Shown here: in pieces, positions 1 to 8,489 of the stretch | Position numbering within the stretch: the stretch's first letter is position 1 | How the letters are laid out: each line of letters opens with the position of its first letter | Source of the DNA: Selenomonadaceae bacterium | Lineage (GTDB): Bacteria > Bacillota > Negativicutes > Selenomonadales > Selenomonadaceae | DNA: 64,000 nucleotides | Direction of reading: 5' to 3' | Assembly (NCBI GenBank): GCA_017535925.1 | Contig: JAFXTD010000034.1 | Span: forward strand, 1 to 64,000 | The notes under the pieces: model-generated | What the model was told of the DNA's origin: nothing | The model's input: only the letters and a program-made list of their open reading frames with translations | The model's database searches: none | Made by a program: the position numbers and the translations under genes

Positions 1-72
1 AGGAATTAGGAATTAGGAATTAGGAATTAAATTCGCAAATCATTCCTCATTCCTAATTCCTCATTCCTAATT
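1..72. repeat. Heptamer repeat array, two opposed blocks
   Basis: Four copies of AGGAATT (1-29) are followed, after a short spacer, by the complementary heptamers ATTCCTC/ATTCCTA (about 42-72). The two blocks are inverted relative to each other and could fold into a hairpin just upstream of yebC. The same 7-bp words recur in at least eleven other intergenic gaps of the window. Confidence 0.85.
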
Positions 73-94
73 GATAAAAAGGGAGGAAATTAAT

Positions 95-832
95 ATGTCG
101 GGACATTCAAAGTGGGCTACAATCAAACGTAAAAAAGGTGCCAATGACGCCATTCGCGGCGCAATGACTACCAAAATATCTCGCGAAATCACTATCGCCG
201 TCAAAATGGGAGGGGCTGACCCTACAGGCAACATGCGCCTTAAACTTGCACTTTCCAAAGCAAAAGCCAACAACGTCACCAAGGACAATATCAATCGCGC
301 CATTCAAAAGGGGCTCGGTGCTTCCGATACTTCCAACTACGAGGAAATCACCTATGAAGGCTACGGTCCCGGAGGCACTGCACTCATGCTTGAAATCCTC
401 ACCGATAATCGCAATCGCACTGCCGCCAATATCCGTCATATCTTCAGCAAACACGGAGGCAACCTCGGCGAAAACGGTTGCGTCGCTTGGATGTTCAAGA
501 AAAAAGCCGTCTTCACCGTCGATAAGGAAACCTTCGACGACGAGGACGCGCTCATGGAAATTGCTATGGACGCCGGCGCAGAGGACTTCCAAGCCGACGA
601 CGATTCTTTTGAAATTACTGCCGAACCCCAAGACTTCAACGCTATCGAAGCCGCTCTTGCTCAAAAAGGTATCGAAACTTCTTCCGCCGAAATTACTCAA
701 ATTCCCGATACCACCGTCAATCTTAATCAAAATGATTCCGAAAAATTACTCAAACTACTCGACGCCCTCGACGCCGATGATGATGTTCAAAACGTCTTCG
801 GAAATTACGATTTAGGGAACCAGTTCAATTAG
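95..832 (+). CDS. yebC: YebC/PmpR family DNA-binding transcriptional regulator
   Basis: The 245-residue protein starts MSGHSKWATIKRKKGA, the signature N-terminus of the YebC/TACO1 family, and has the family's usual length of about 240-250. Members act as transcriptional regulators, and some as translation factors relieving polyproline stalling. The ATG at 95 is chosen because GGGAGG lies at 81-86; the reading frame is open further upstream but without a ribosome site. In Firmicutes yebC normally sits directly before ruvC-ruvA-ruvB. Here a heptosyltransferase gene and a repeat array separate it from ruvC. The coding strand is strikingly C/T-rich. The family call is secure; the exact cellular role is not shown by sequence. 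Confidence 0.95.
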   Translation: MSGHSKWATIKRKKGANDAIRGAMTTKISREITIAVKMGGADPTGNMRLKLALSKAKANNVTKDNINRAIQKGLGASDTSNYEEITYEGYGPGGTALMLEILTDNRNRTAANIRHIFSKHGGNLGENGCVAWMFKKKAVFTVDKETFDDEDALMEIAMDAGAEDFQADDDSFEITAEPQDFNAIEAALAQKGIETSSAEITQIPDTTVNLNQNDSEKLLKLLDALDADDDVQNVFGNYDLGNQFN

Positions 833-962
833 GAATTAGCTGTCAGCTGTCAGCTGTCAGGAAGGTGAAAGTCTGAAACCTGAAAGCTGAAAGCTAAAAC
901 CTGAAAGCTGAAAGCTAAAACCTGAAAGCTGAAAGCTAAAACCTGAAAGCTGAAAGTAGGAA
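833..962. repeat. Heptamer repeat array with 21-bp higher-order unit
   Basis: After the yebC stop come three GCTGTCA heptamers, then CTGAAAG CTGAAAG CTAAAAC units in which three heptamers make a 21-bp unit repeated more than three times (about 877-955). The array ends against the heptosyltransferase start. It contains no gene and no clear promoter. Confidence 0.85.
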
Positions 963-975
963 TTCGGAATTGGAA

Positions 976-2196
976 ATGAAATACTTCTGCGCGCCAAAAC
1001 TTAGCGTTTTCTTGCCAAACAGTAAGCCCGGTACCTTCAAAGAAAAATTCGGCGAACTCAAACCCTTAGCCGTCAAAACCACTTGCCCCGGCTTGGCTTT
1101 CGATTTTAATTGCGGCTTGCGGCTCCAAATCCCGAAAGGTAATTGGCATGTCAAAATCCTCGATTCCGACAGCGAAATTGTTTGCTTCGATGAAGATGTT
1201 TCCGATATTTTGCTCATATCTTTGGAAAAATTTGTCGTTCGTTGGCAATTCCTCCTTTGGCTCGATGGGCAATTGGTCGTCGACCATACTTTCAATCCCG
1301 AAGGTTGGCGCGTTCATTTCTGCTTCCTCCCAAGCGGCATGGGCGACCGTATCGCTTTGTTCCCCTATATGGAAGAGTTCCGTAAAAAGTGGCGTTGTAA
1401 CGTCTCTTGTACCGTCGAACCTTACTTGCAAGAAATTATTCGCCTCTACTTCCCGCAAATTCAATGCTCACCAATCCCCGATGATTCTTACGCTGCTTAC
1501 TTCCCCGCTCCCGGTTTCAATCCTTTATTCCTTCCCGAAGAAGGGCGTAAACTCCCGATGGAAAAATTCGGGCAACAAATTTTCGGGCTCCAACATGCTC
1601 AAAAAATAACCTACTACCCAACTAAACCACGCCAAATCATTGAGCCCTACGTCTGCATTGCCGTTCAAGCTTCCGCCACTTTCAAGACTTGGCTTTATCC
1701 CGACGGTTGGCTACAGGTCGTCGATTACCTTAAATCGCTCGGCTATCGCGTCCTCTGTATCGATAAAAATCTGCAAGAATCCAATTACGGTCTTACCGTC
1801 ACTTGCCCGCCTAATGCCGAAGACTTCACAGGTAATTTACCACTCTCCGAAAGAATCAACCTCCTCGCCTATGCCGATTTCTTTATCGGGTTGCCCAGCG
1901 GACTTTCTTGGCTCGCTGCCGCTTCCGATTGTCCCGTTATCCTTATCAGTGGTATCACTCCCGCTTGGTTCGAATTCAATACTCCTTATCGCGTCATTAA
2001 TCGCCTCGTTTGCTTCGGTTGCCATAACGATATTTCTCTCAAGTGGCCGCTTTTTCAATCTTGCCCCTTTCATAAAGGGACTGACCGCGCTTTTGAATGC
2101 TCCAAGAAAATTTCTCCGCGTCAAGTCATTAACACCATTAATCAACTCCGCGATGATTTGCGCTCCAATCGCTTTTCTTATTCCAATTTCATTTAG
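976..2196 (+). CDS. Autotransporter O-heptosyltransferase, TibC/Aah (BAHT) type
   Basis: This 406-residue protein resembles the TibC/Aah family of bacterial autotransporter heptosyltransferases, which transfer heptose from ADP-heptose to Ser/Thr of passenger domains in the cytoplasm. The supporting features are FLPSGMGDRIAL near residue 112, the GT9-like C-terminal half (IGLPSGLSWLAAASDCPVI), and a cysteine-rich insert with Cys346, Cys349, Cys363 and Cys375 matching the iron-binding finger of TibC. ATG 976 is taken as start; a TTG at 970 is in frame and there is no strong ribosome site. Its stop abuts the ruvC start, so the two are co-transcribed. The adhesin substrate is not in the window. 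It is foreign to the usual yebC-ruvC order, so it was probably inserted. Family confident, substrate unknown. Confidence 0.8.
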   Translation: MKYFCAPKLSVFLPNSKPGTFKEKFGELKPLAVKTTCPGLAFDFNCGLRLQIPKGNWHVKILDSDSEIVCFDEDVSDILLISLEKFVVRWQFLLWLDGQLVVDHTFNPEGWRVHFCFLPSGMGDRIALFPYMEEFRKKWRCNVSCTVEPYLQEIIRLYFPQIQCSPIPDDSYAAYFPAPGFNPLFLPEEGRKLPMEKFGQQIFGLQHAQKITYYPTKPRQIIEPYVCIAVQASATFKTWLYPDGWLQVVDYLKSLGYRVLCIDKNLQESNYGLTVTCPPNAEDFTGNLPLSERINLLAYADFFIGLPSGLSWLAAASDCPVILISGITPAWFEFNTPYRVINRLVCFGCHNDISLKWPLFQSCPFHKGTDRAFECSKKISPRQVINTINQLRDDLRSNRFSYSNFI

Positions 2197-2205
2197 GTGA
2201 TTCTT

Positions 2206-2667
2206 ATGATTGCTCTCGGTATCGACCCCGGGTCTGCCATTTGCGGCTTCGCCTTCGCTCAAGCTCTCAACTCCCGCCTCATCCCCTTGCATTTCGGCGT
2301 TATCTCTACTCCGCACAATCTTCCCTTCCACCATCGCCTCCTTATTATCCACTCCCAACTCGACCAACTCATTTCTTCCTTCAAGCCCGACCTCTTGGCT
2401 GTCGAAAAATTATTCTTCGGCAGGAACTCCACCACTGCCATTCCCGTCGCTCATGCCAGAGGCGTTGTCCTCCTCGCCGCCGCTCTTCATAACCTCGATG
2501 TCCTCGAATTCGCTCCCAATGAAGTCAAACTCGCTGTCACCGGTTACGGGCACGCCAACAAGCAACAGATTATCTTCATGGTCTCCAAACTTTTTAACCT
2601 CAACGCTCCTCCTTCTCCCGATGACGCCGCCGACGCCCTCGCCATCGCCGCCACCGCTCTCCTCTAA
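2206..2667 (+). CDS. ruvC: Crossover junction endodeoxyribonuclease RuvC
   Basis: RuvC cuts Holliday junctions symmetrically during recombinational repair, working with RuvAB. The 153-residue protein carries the four acidic catalytic residues: Asp7 in ALGIDPG, Glu67 in AVEKLFFG, and Asp140 and Asp143 in the terminal PDDAADALAIA segment. ATG 2206 is preferred over GTG 2197 because the residue spacing then matches the family and AGGTG lies upstream. The next gene is ruvA, 24 bases downstream. The coding strand is heavily pyrimidine-biased (CTC, GCC, TCC codons), like yebC and the heptosyltransferase. Confidence 0.95.
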   Translation: MIALGIDPGSAICGFAFAQALNSRLIPLHFGVISTPHNLPFHHRLLIIHSQLDQLISSFKPDLLAVEKLFFGRNSTTAIPVAHARGVVLLAAALHNLDVLEFAPNEVKLAVTGYGHANKQQIIFMVSKLFNLNAPPSPDDAADALAIAATALL

Positions 2668-2691
2668 TTTTTTTTTCGAAAGGCTCTTTTT

Positions 2692-3288
2692 ATGCTTGCT
2701 TTTCTTTCCGGCAAAATCAAATTCCTCTTCCCCGATGCATGTGTCCTCGATGTTCACGGTATCGGTTTTAAAATTTTCCTCGACGCCGCTTCCCGACAAA
2801 ATTTATCGCTTGGTGCGCATGAAGAATTTTTTATTCATACCGCCGTTTCCGAACATGACATTTCGCTTTTCGGCATGAAGAATCAATCTGCCTTCGATTT
2901 GTTTGAATTGCTTTTGACGGTCAGCGGTATCGGTTCGAAGAGTGCTCTTGCCATTGTCTCGAAAATTTCTGCCGCCGAATTCGCTCGCGCCGTCTCCCGT
3001 CAAGACTTGAAAACTTTGACGAAGTTGCCGGGCGTCGGAAAAAAATCTGCCGAAAGAATTTTACTCGAACTCAAAGATAAAGTTCAGTCGCTCGCCGAAA
3101 ATTCTTCTGCAAAAGAATTTCAACCTGCGCAGATTTTTTCAAATGCTCAAGACGAGGCGGCGGAGGCTCTGGAGGCTTTGGGCTACACGGCATCGGAAAT
3201 TTCGGCGGCGTTCGAAAAAGCTCCGGAAAATTCCTCGACCGAACAGCTTGTGAAGTTTGCTTTAAAAGAATTAAATCGCTTTGCTTGA
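2692..3288 (+). CDS. ruvA: Holliday junction DNA helicase subunit RuvA
   Basis: RuvA binds four-way junctions and loads RuvB for branch migration. The 198-residue protein has the N-terminal OB-fold (MLAFLSGKIKFLFPDACVLD), the helix-hairpin-helix repeats (LLTVSGIGSKSALAIVS and LTKLPGVGKKSAERILLEL) and a C-terminal domain III that contacts RuvB (EALGYTASEISAAFEKA). GAAAGG precedes the ATG. Unusually, ruvB does not follow: a DUF116 gene starts 15 bases downstream, so the partner must be encoded elsewhere. Confidence 0.95.
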   Translation: MLAFLSGKIKFLFPDACVLDVHGIGFKIFLDAASRQNLSLGAHEEFFIHTAVSEHDISLFGMKNQSAFDLFELLLTVSGIGSKSALAIVSKISAAEFARAVSRQDLKTLTKLPGVGKKSAERILLELKDKVQSLAENSSAKEFQPAQIFSNAQDEAAEALEALGYTASEISAAFEKAPENSSTEQLVKFALKELNRFA

Positions 3289-3303
3289 GGCAGGTGAAAA
3301 ATT

Positions 3304-4083
3304 TTGATTAAATCACTTGAGGCACTGCGCCCGAAGAAAAGATTGTTCATCGGTCTGCTGATGGCATCTGAATTTTTGGTAGCGCTTATGCTGTACGGTC
3401 TGTGGACGATTTGTTATCCCGGACTCGAAAATATTTTTGCATACCTTCCCGCGCTTGTAGGAATATTGTTAATTTTTATATCAACGTTTTCTTTTGGCGC
3501 AGTGTTCAACATGATCTTGGCGGTCAAAGGCTTGCCGACTTTAAAATTGCTTCATCGCTACAGCTTTGCAATCATTAAAATTTTATTCCCCGTTTCGGTG
3601 CGTATCGGAAAAATTTTCGGCATAAAGCGGCGGCAGATTGAGGGTTCGTTCGTGGCAGTGAGCAATTTAATCTTCATGAAGAGCGGAATAAAAGTTCCCG
3701 CAGAAAAATTACTCGTCTTGAGCCCGCATTGCCTCCAACTTTCCTCTTGCCCTCATAAAATTACACGCGATCCCAATAATTGCAAACGTTGCGGCGGATG
3801 CAATGTCGGGGATTTGATGAAACTTGCCGACGAACTCGGCTTTACTTTTTTTGTGGCGACGGGCGGCACTTTGGCTCGGCAAGTCGTCATAAAAAATCGT
3901 CCGCAGGCTGTCTTGGCGATTGCCTGCGAACGTGATCTTATGAGCGGCATTCAAGATGTTTATCCTTTGCCCGCCGTCGGTGTTTTGAATATTCGCCCGA
4001 ACGGACCTTGCTACAACACTCGCGTTGATATGGATGAAGTGCGCCGCGTTCTTGACCTTATTGTCGACAGAAAAGAGGACTGA
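3304..4083 (+). CDS. DUF116 membrane protein with cysteine cluster
   Basis: The 259-residue protein has two N-terminal membrane segments (about 18-36 and 45-68) and a cytoplasmic C-terminal domain with a conserved cysteine cluster, CPHKITRDPNNCKRCGGC, followed by LADELGFTFFVATGGT and VLAIACERDL. This is the DUF116 pattern, seen near translation and one-carbon genes in clostridia and Negativicutes. The cysteines suggest metal or Fe-S binding, which is inference. TTG 3304 follows GGCAGGTGAAAAATT. dnaB starts two bases after the stop, indicating one transcript. Confidence 0.8.
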   Translation: MIKSLEALRPKKRLFIGLLMASEFLVALMLYGLWTICYPGLENIFAYLPALVGILLIFISTFSFGAVFNMILAVKGLPTLKLLHRYSFAIIKILFPVSVRIGKIFGIKRRQIEGSFVAVSNLIFMKSGIKVPAEKLLVLSPHCLQLSSCPHKITRDPNNCKRCGGCNVGDLMKLADELGFTFFVATGGTLARQVVIKNRPQAVLAIACERDLMSGIQDVYPLPAVGVLNIRPNGPCYNTRVDMDEVRRVLDLIVDRKED

Positions 4084-4085
4084 AC

Positions 4086-5399
4086 GTGTACGAGCCGAAG
4101 GCAAACTTGGAAGTAGAAAAGAAACTGTTGTGCTCACTGATGTTAAAAGAAGGGGAGGCGATATCGGCAGTGAGCAGAATGATAGAAGAAGAAGATTTTT
4201 ATCGCCCTGAGCATAGGATGATATACGGGACGATAATGGGCTTGTATAAACAGGGAGTAAAAATCGACTTCGCGACGGTGAAGAGTGAGTTGTATGACAA
4301 TGGCTTAATGGAGAAAGTAAATCGGCAATATTATGACGGATTGGAGGGAGTGGAATATACAACCGTACGAGCGGAGTATTATGCGAGGGTGGTACGAAAG
4401 AAAGCGGGATTGAGAGCGTTAATAGACGCGGGACGAGAGATAGCGGATGAGGCGCAAAGAGAGCAAGTGCCGTTCATGGAGCTGATAGACAGAGCGGAGA
4501 AGAAGATATTAAGAGTGACGGCTAAGGACAGGCGCGGAGGGCTGACGGGTCTGAAGGATATCTTGGAGGAATCGTTTGATAGGATAACGGCGCGGCTGAC
4601 GGGTCAAGAGACGGGAGTATTAAGCGGGTTTGCGGATTTGGACAAGTTGTTGTGCGGATTCCAAGCGAGTGATTTGATATTATTGGCGGCGCGCCCTTCG
4701 GTAGGGAAGACGGCATTGGCGTTGAACATGGCGGTAAATGCGGCACTTCGCGGGAAGAAGATAGTGGTGTTCAGTTTGGAGATGAGCCGGCAACAATTGG
4801 GAAGCAGGATATTAAGCAGTTGGAGCGGAATAAACAGTCAAAAAATGAACAGCGGGCAATTGGAAAAAGAGGATATAACGCGGCTGTCGGAGACGGCAAA
4901 CGAATTGAGCAAGTTGAAGTTGTACATGGACGACACGGCAGGGATAGGACTATTGGAAATGCGAAGCAAAGTGCGGCGTTTGCAACACGAGAGCGGCTTA
5001 GACATGATAATAATTGACTACCTGCAACTTATGCAAGGCGGTCGAGCGGAGAATCGTCAGCAAGAAATATCGGAAATAAGTCGAGGATTGAAGGCGATGG
5101 CGCGAGAGTTGAAAGTCCCGGTAATGGCATTGAGCCAATTAAGTCGGTCGGTAGAAATGCGAGCAGAAAAAAAGCCGCAATTAAGCGACTTGAGAGAGAG
5201 CGGGAGTTTGGAACAAGATGCGGATGTCGTGATGTTCCTGTATCGTGACGAGTATTACAATCGGGATGACCCGACGAACGAGAATATCGCGGAAGTGATT
5301 GTGGCGAAGAACCGCAACGGTCCCACGACGGCAGTGCGCCTGCACTTCGACAAGCTGACAATGAAATTCGGAAACTTAACGCGTGAAGTTATTGATTAG
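4086..5399 (+). CDS. dnaB: Replicative DNA helicase DnaB
   Basis: This 437-residue hexameric helicase unwinds DNA at the replication fork. The N-terminal domain (about 1-105) is followed by a linker and a RecA-like ATPase core with Walker A ARPSVGKTAL (202-211), Walker B MIIIDYLQLM, SRSVEMRAEKKP and the arginine-rich DRDxxxx-type motif SGSLEQDADVVMFLYRDEYY. GTG 4086 follows GAGG at 4076. Codon use differs sharply from the genes before it: this gene is purine-rich (AGA, GGA, GAG, ATA, TTG), while yebC and ruvC are pyrimidine-rich. That may reflect a different origin or strand history. Function is certain. Confidence 0.96.
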   Translation: MYEPKANLEVEKKLLCSLMLKEGEAISAVSRMIEEEDFYRPEHRMIYGTIMGLYKQGVKIDFATVKSELYDNGLMEKVNRQYYDGLEGVEYTTVRAEYYARVVRKKAGLRALIDAGREIADEAQREQVPFMELIDRAEKKILRVTAKDRRGGLTGLKDILEESFDRITARLTGQETGVLSGFADLDKLLCGFQASDLILLAARPSVGKTALALNMAVNAALRGKKIVVFSLEMSRQQLGSRILSSWSGINSQKMNSGQLEKEDITRLSETANELSKLKLYMDDTAGIGLLEMRSKVRRLQHESGLDMIIIDYLQLMQGGRAENRQQEISEISRGLKAMARELKVPVMALSQLSRSVEMRAEKKPQLSDLRESGSLEQDADVVMFLYRDEYYNRDDPTNENIAEVIVAKNRNGPTTAVRLHFDKLTMKFGNLTREVID

Positions 5400-5734
5400 A
5401 GTTCCGAAATCAATTTATCACGAAGTTCTTTTATCGGTTTATAAAGCGCGACGTAATCCAAATCTTTTTTTGCGCGAAGTGATTCGGTGATATCGGAAAG
5501 CGGAATAAAAATGGGAGTGATGGCGAGGTTGCCGACGACACCTTTAAGTGCGTGAGCCGCCTCGAAAGCTTCTTCCAAATTACCTTCCGCGAGATATTTT
5601 TCAAGTTTATCAAAAGAATCGTTCTTGAGCCCCATGCCGAGCATTTTGAAGTAAAACTTTTCCATATTCATACAGCGGGCGAGCCCTTCTTTGGTATTAA
5701 CTCCGTACTCTTGAAGCTTTTCAATCGTGAGCAT
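5396..5734 (-). CDS. Hpt (histidine phosphotransfer) domain protein
   Basis: This small 112-residue protein is a stand-alone HPt domain. It has the helix with the phosphoacceptor motif EAAHALKGVVGNL, in which His61 is the expected phosphorylated residue. Such proteins relay phosphate between a hybrid sensor kinase and a response regulator. No kinase or regulator gene is nearby, so its partners are unknown. The start at 5734 (MLTIEKLQEYG) is set by AAAGGAGG just upstream. Its last codons overlap the end of dnaB by four bases in convergent orientation. Confidence 0.85.
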   Translation of the reverse strand: MLTIEKLQEYGVNTKEGLARCMNMEKFYFKMLGMGLKNDSFDKLEKYLAEGNLEEAFEAAHALKGVVGNLAITPIFIPLSDITESLRAKKDLDYVALYKPIKELRDKLISEL

Positions 5735-5769
5735 AATTTTTCCTCCTTTTAAGTTGTCAGTGATTAAAA

Positions 5770-7327
<1,558 letters not shown>

Positions 7328-7343
7328 TTACTTCCCGGTTCCT

Positions 7344-7372
7344 ATTCTACCAGAAAAAATTCGTTTGCTCAA
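7344..7372 (-). promoter_or_regulatory. Sigma70-type promoter of lysS
   Basis: On the minus strand TTGAGC (7372-7367) and TAGAAT (7349-7344) are 17 bases apart, about 50 bases before the lysS start codon. Confidence 0.65.
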
Positions 7373-7412
7373 TCAAAAAAATCCTCCGCGCTCGGCAAAG
7401 GATTCAAGCAAA

Positions 7413-7451
7413 AAAAAATCGCCGATAAGTCAACTCGGATTCTTATCGGCA
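7413..7451 (-). terminator. Terminator overlapping the 3' end of the ORF6N gene
   Basis: On the minus strand GCCGATAAG pairs with CTTATCGGC across a 12-base loop and is followed by GATTTTTTTT. The stem includes the last coding codons of the ORF6N gene, so the terminator is built into the reading frame. Confidence 0.8.
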
Positions 7452-8131
7452 AGCAGTTTTACGATATTTCTTTTCATAACCTTGAAAATTTTTCTGCCGT
7501 GTTCAAAATCGGAATCAATCGCGGAAACGGAAACCATCTTCACAAAAGAATCGATAGCCTTGCAAGCTTCCTCGAATTCGACAGAAAAAAATTCGCCTTC
7601 CACACGCCGCGAGGAAAATTTTTCTTGGCAAGCATTTTTGCTTTGTCCGAGCTTGACGATTTGAACGGAGCCGTCACTCATAAGCAGAACATAAACACGA
7701 GCGGCGGCGAGCTGAGCGGCACGACGATTGGGATTGACTGCGGGCGCAGGTTTGGCAACGGGAGAGGTATTCCGATTAAAATAATTGTCTTCCAAGTCTT
7801 CGAAGACTTCCCATGCTTTGTCGGTTGAAAGCATTTTTGCATGACGAGCCGCACCGCGAGCAGTCCACAAATACAAATGTTTGGTATGAGCGGGAATATC
7901 TACTTCGCCGGCGGAATCGTCTAATTCGATATCGTCGAAGTAGACGCGGAAAGCTTTAAGAACTTCGCCTTCGAGCTTGAAGTAGTGCTTGCCTTCGATA
8001 AAGCGGTCACGATTTTTGTTGAAGTTCTGCGCGATTTGCTTTGGCGTGCACGTATAATATTTGGCGAGCTGCACCGTGAGCAAAACAAGCTTATTGCTCC
8101 ATTCGACGGAAACGAGGTTTTGAAAATCCAT
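7430..8131 (-). CDS. ORF6N domain protein (phage antirepressor-like)
   Basis: The N-terminal part (about 5-100; VEWSNKLVLLTVQLAKYYTC, NFNKNRDRFIEGKHYFKL, LYLWTARGAARHAKML) matches the ORF6N domain found in phage antirepressors and DNA-binding proteins. The C-terminal part (about 130-233) is a separate module of unknown role. Such proteins usually modulate phage or mobile-element repressors, but there is no other phage gene here, so this looks like a lone survivor or domesticated copy. The start at 8131 has AGGAGG upstream. Its promoter (8276-8247) carries an overlapping palindrome that could be an operator. Confidence 0.75.
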   Translation of the reverse strand: MDFQNLVSVEWSNKLVLLTVQLAKYYTCTPKQIAQNFNKNRDRFIEGKHYFKLEGEVLKAFRVYFDDIELDDSAGEVDIPAHTKHLYLWTARGAARHAKMLSTDKAWEVFEDLEDNYFNRNTSPVAKPAPAVNPNRRAAQLAAARVYVLLMSDGSVQIVKLGQSKNACQEKFSSRRVEGEFFSVEFEEACKAIDSFVKMVSVSAIDSDFEHGRKIFKVMKRNIVKLLADKNPS

Positions 8132-8158
8132 AAAAAATTCCTCCTAACTTTGAAACTC

Positions 8159-8187
8159 TTGACAAGGGCGAACGCCTCCGCTATAAT
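8159..8187 (+). promoter_or_regulatory. Perfect consensus promoter facing an apparently gene-free region
   Basis: TTGACA (8159-8164) and TATAAT (8182-8187) are separated by exactly 17 bases. Transcription would begin near 8194 and run rightward, away from and antisense to the leader of the ORF6N gene. No reading frame follows within 290 bases. Confidence 0.75.
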
Positions 8188-8192
8188 TAGCA

Positions 8193-8315
8193 ACATAAAG
8201 CTTTGGACGCACACCCTGCGTCGGTTATGTAAATCATTTCAGTGGTAGAATACCACAAGCGGGCGGGGGTTGTCAAGGTGAACTCTTGCCCGCGTCAAAA
8301 GGTTTTTATTTTTTT
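8193..8315 (+). ncRNA. Candidate small structured RNA (three hairpins, U-rich end)
   Basis: Starting at the predicted transcription start of the 8159 promoter, the sequence can fold into hairpin 1 (ACATAA ... GACGCA/TGCGTC ... TTATGT, 8193-8230), hairpin 2 (GTGGTA/TACCAC, 8242-8256) and hairpin 3 (GCGGGC with inner GGGTT, pairing AACTC and GCCCGC, 8259-8293). A T5-A-T7 run follows at 8303-8315, as in an intrinsic terminator. Such an RNA would be about 120 bases. The lower part is antisense to the ORF6N leader. Function is unknown; this is a structure-based inference. Confidence 0.45.
8247..8276 (-). promoter_or_regulatory. Promoter of the ORF6N gene with overlapping operator-like palindrome
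   Basis: On the minus strand TTGACA (8276-8271) and TATTCT (8252-8247) are 18 bases apart. The perfect inverted repeat GTGGTA-N3-TACCAC (8242-8256) covers the -10 box, the position expected of a repressor site. This promoter faces the plus-strand promoter at 8159, so the two transcripts would collide. Confidence 0.6.
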
Positions 8316-8322
8316 GCAAACA

Positions 8323-8434
8323 AAAACTCCCGCAGGAAAAGTCTTGCGAGAGTTTTCAAGCAGATGACATTCAGCGGCTGTTTCAGCAGAGCAACGATGA
8401 AACTTTACGGGAGCCTCAAGGCTTCCGATTTTTT
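8323..8434. other. Hairpin-rich gene-free stretch upstream of the fusion gene
   Basis: It contains a hairpin AAAACTC-c-CGCA ... TGCG-a-GAGTTTT (8323-8356), and a second, terminator-like hairpin GGAGCC-tcaa-GGC-TTCC followed by GATTTTTTG (about 8410-8435). No plausible coding frame is present. The second hairpin would insulate the downstream gene from transcripts started at 8194. Confidence 0.5.
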
Positions 8435-8435
8435 G

Positions 8436-8463
8436 TTGCACTCAAAAAAATTTTTGATATAAT
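8436..8463 (+). promoter_or_regulatory. Promoter of the SGNH-CitC fusion gene
   Basis: TTGCAC (8436-8441) and TATAAT (8458-8463) are 16 bases apart. The ribosome site AAGGAGG starts only ten bases later, which implies a very short leader. Confidence 0.65.
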
Positions 8464-8489
8464 ACGCGGTGCAAGGAGGTTGTTTATTG

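Noticed and set aside
107-730. Long minus-strand frame opposite yebC, and similar long opposite-strand frames throughout
   Set aside because: They mirror the codon periodicity of real genes, have no ribosome sites and no recognisable domains.
833-962. CRISPR array
   Set aside because: The repeats are 7-21 bases in direct tandem with no unique spacers, and no cas1/cas2 lies nearby. No array was found anywhere in the window.
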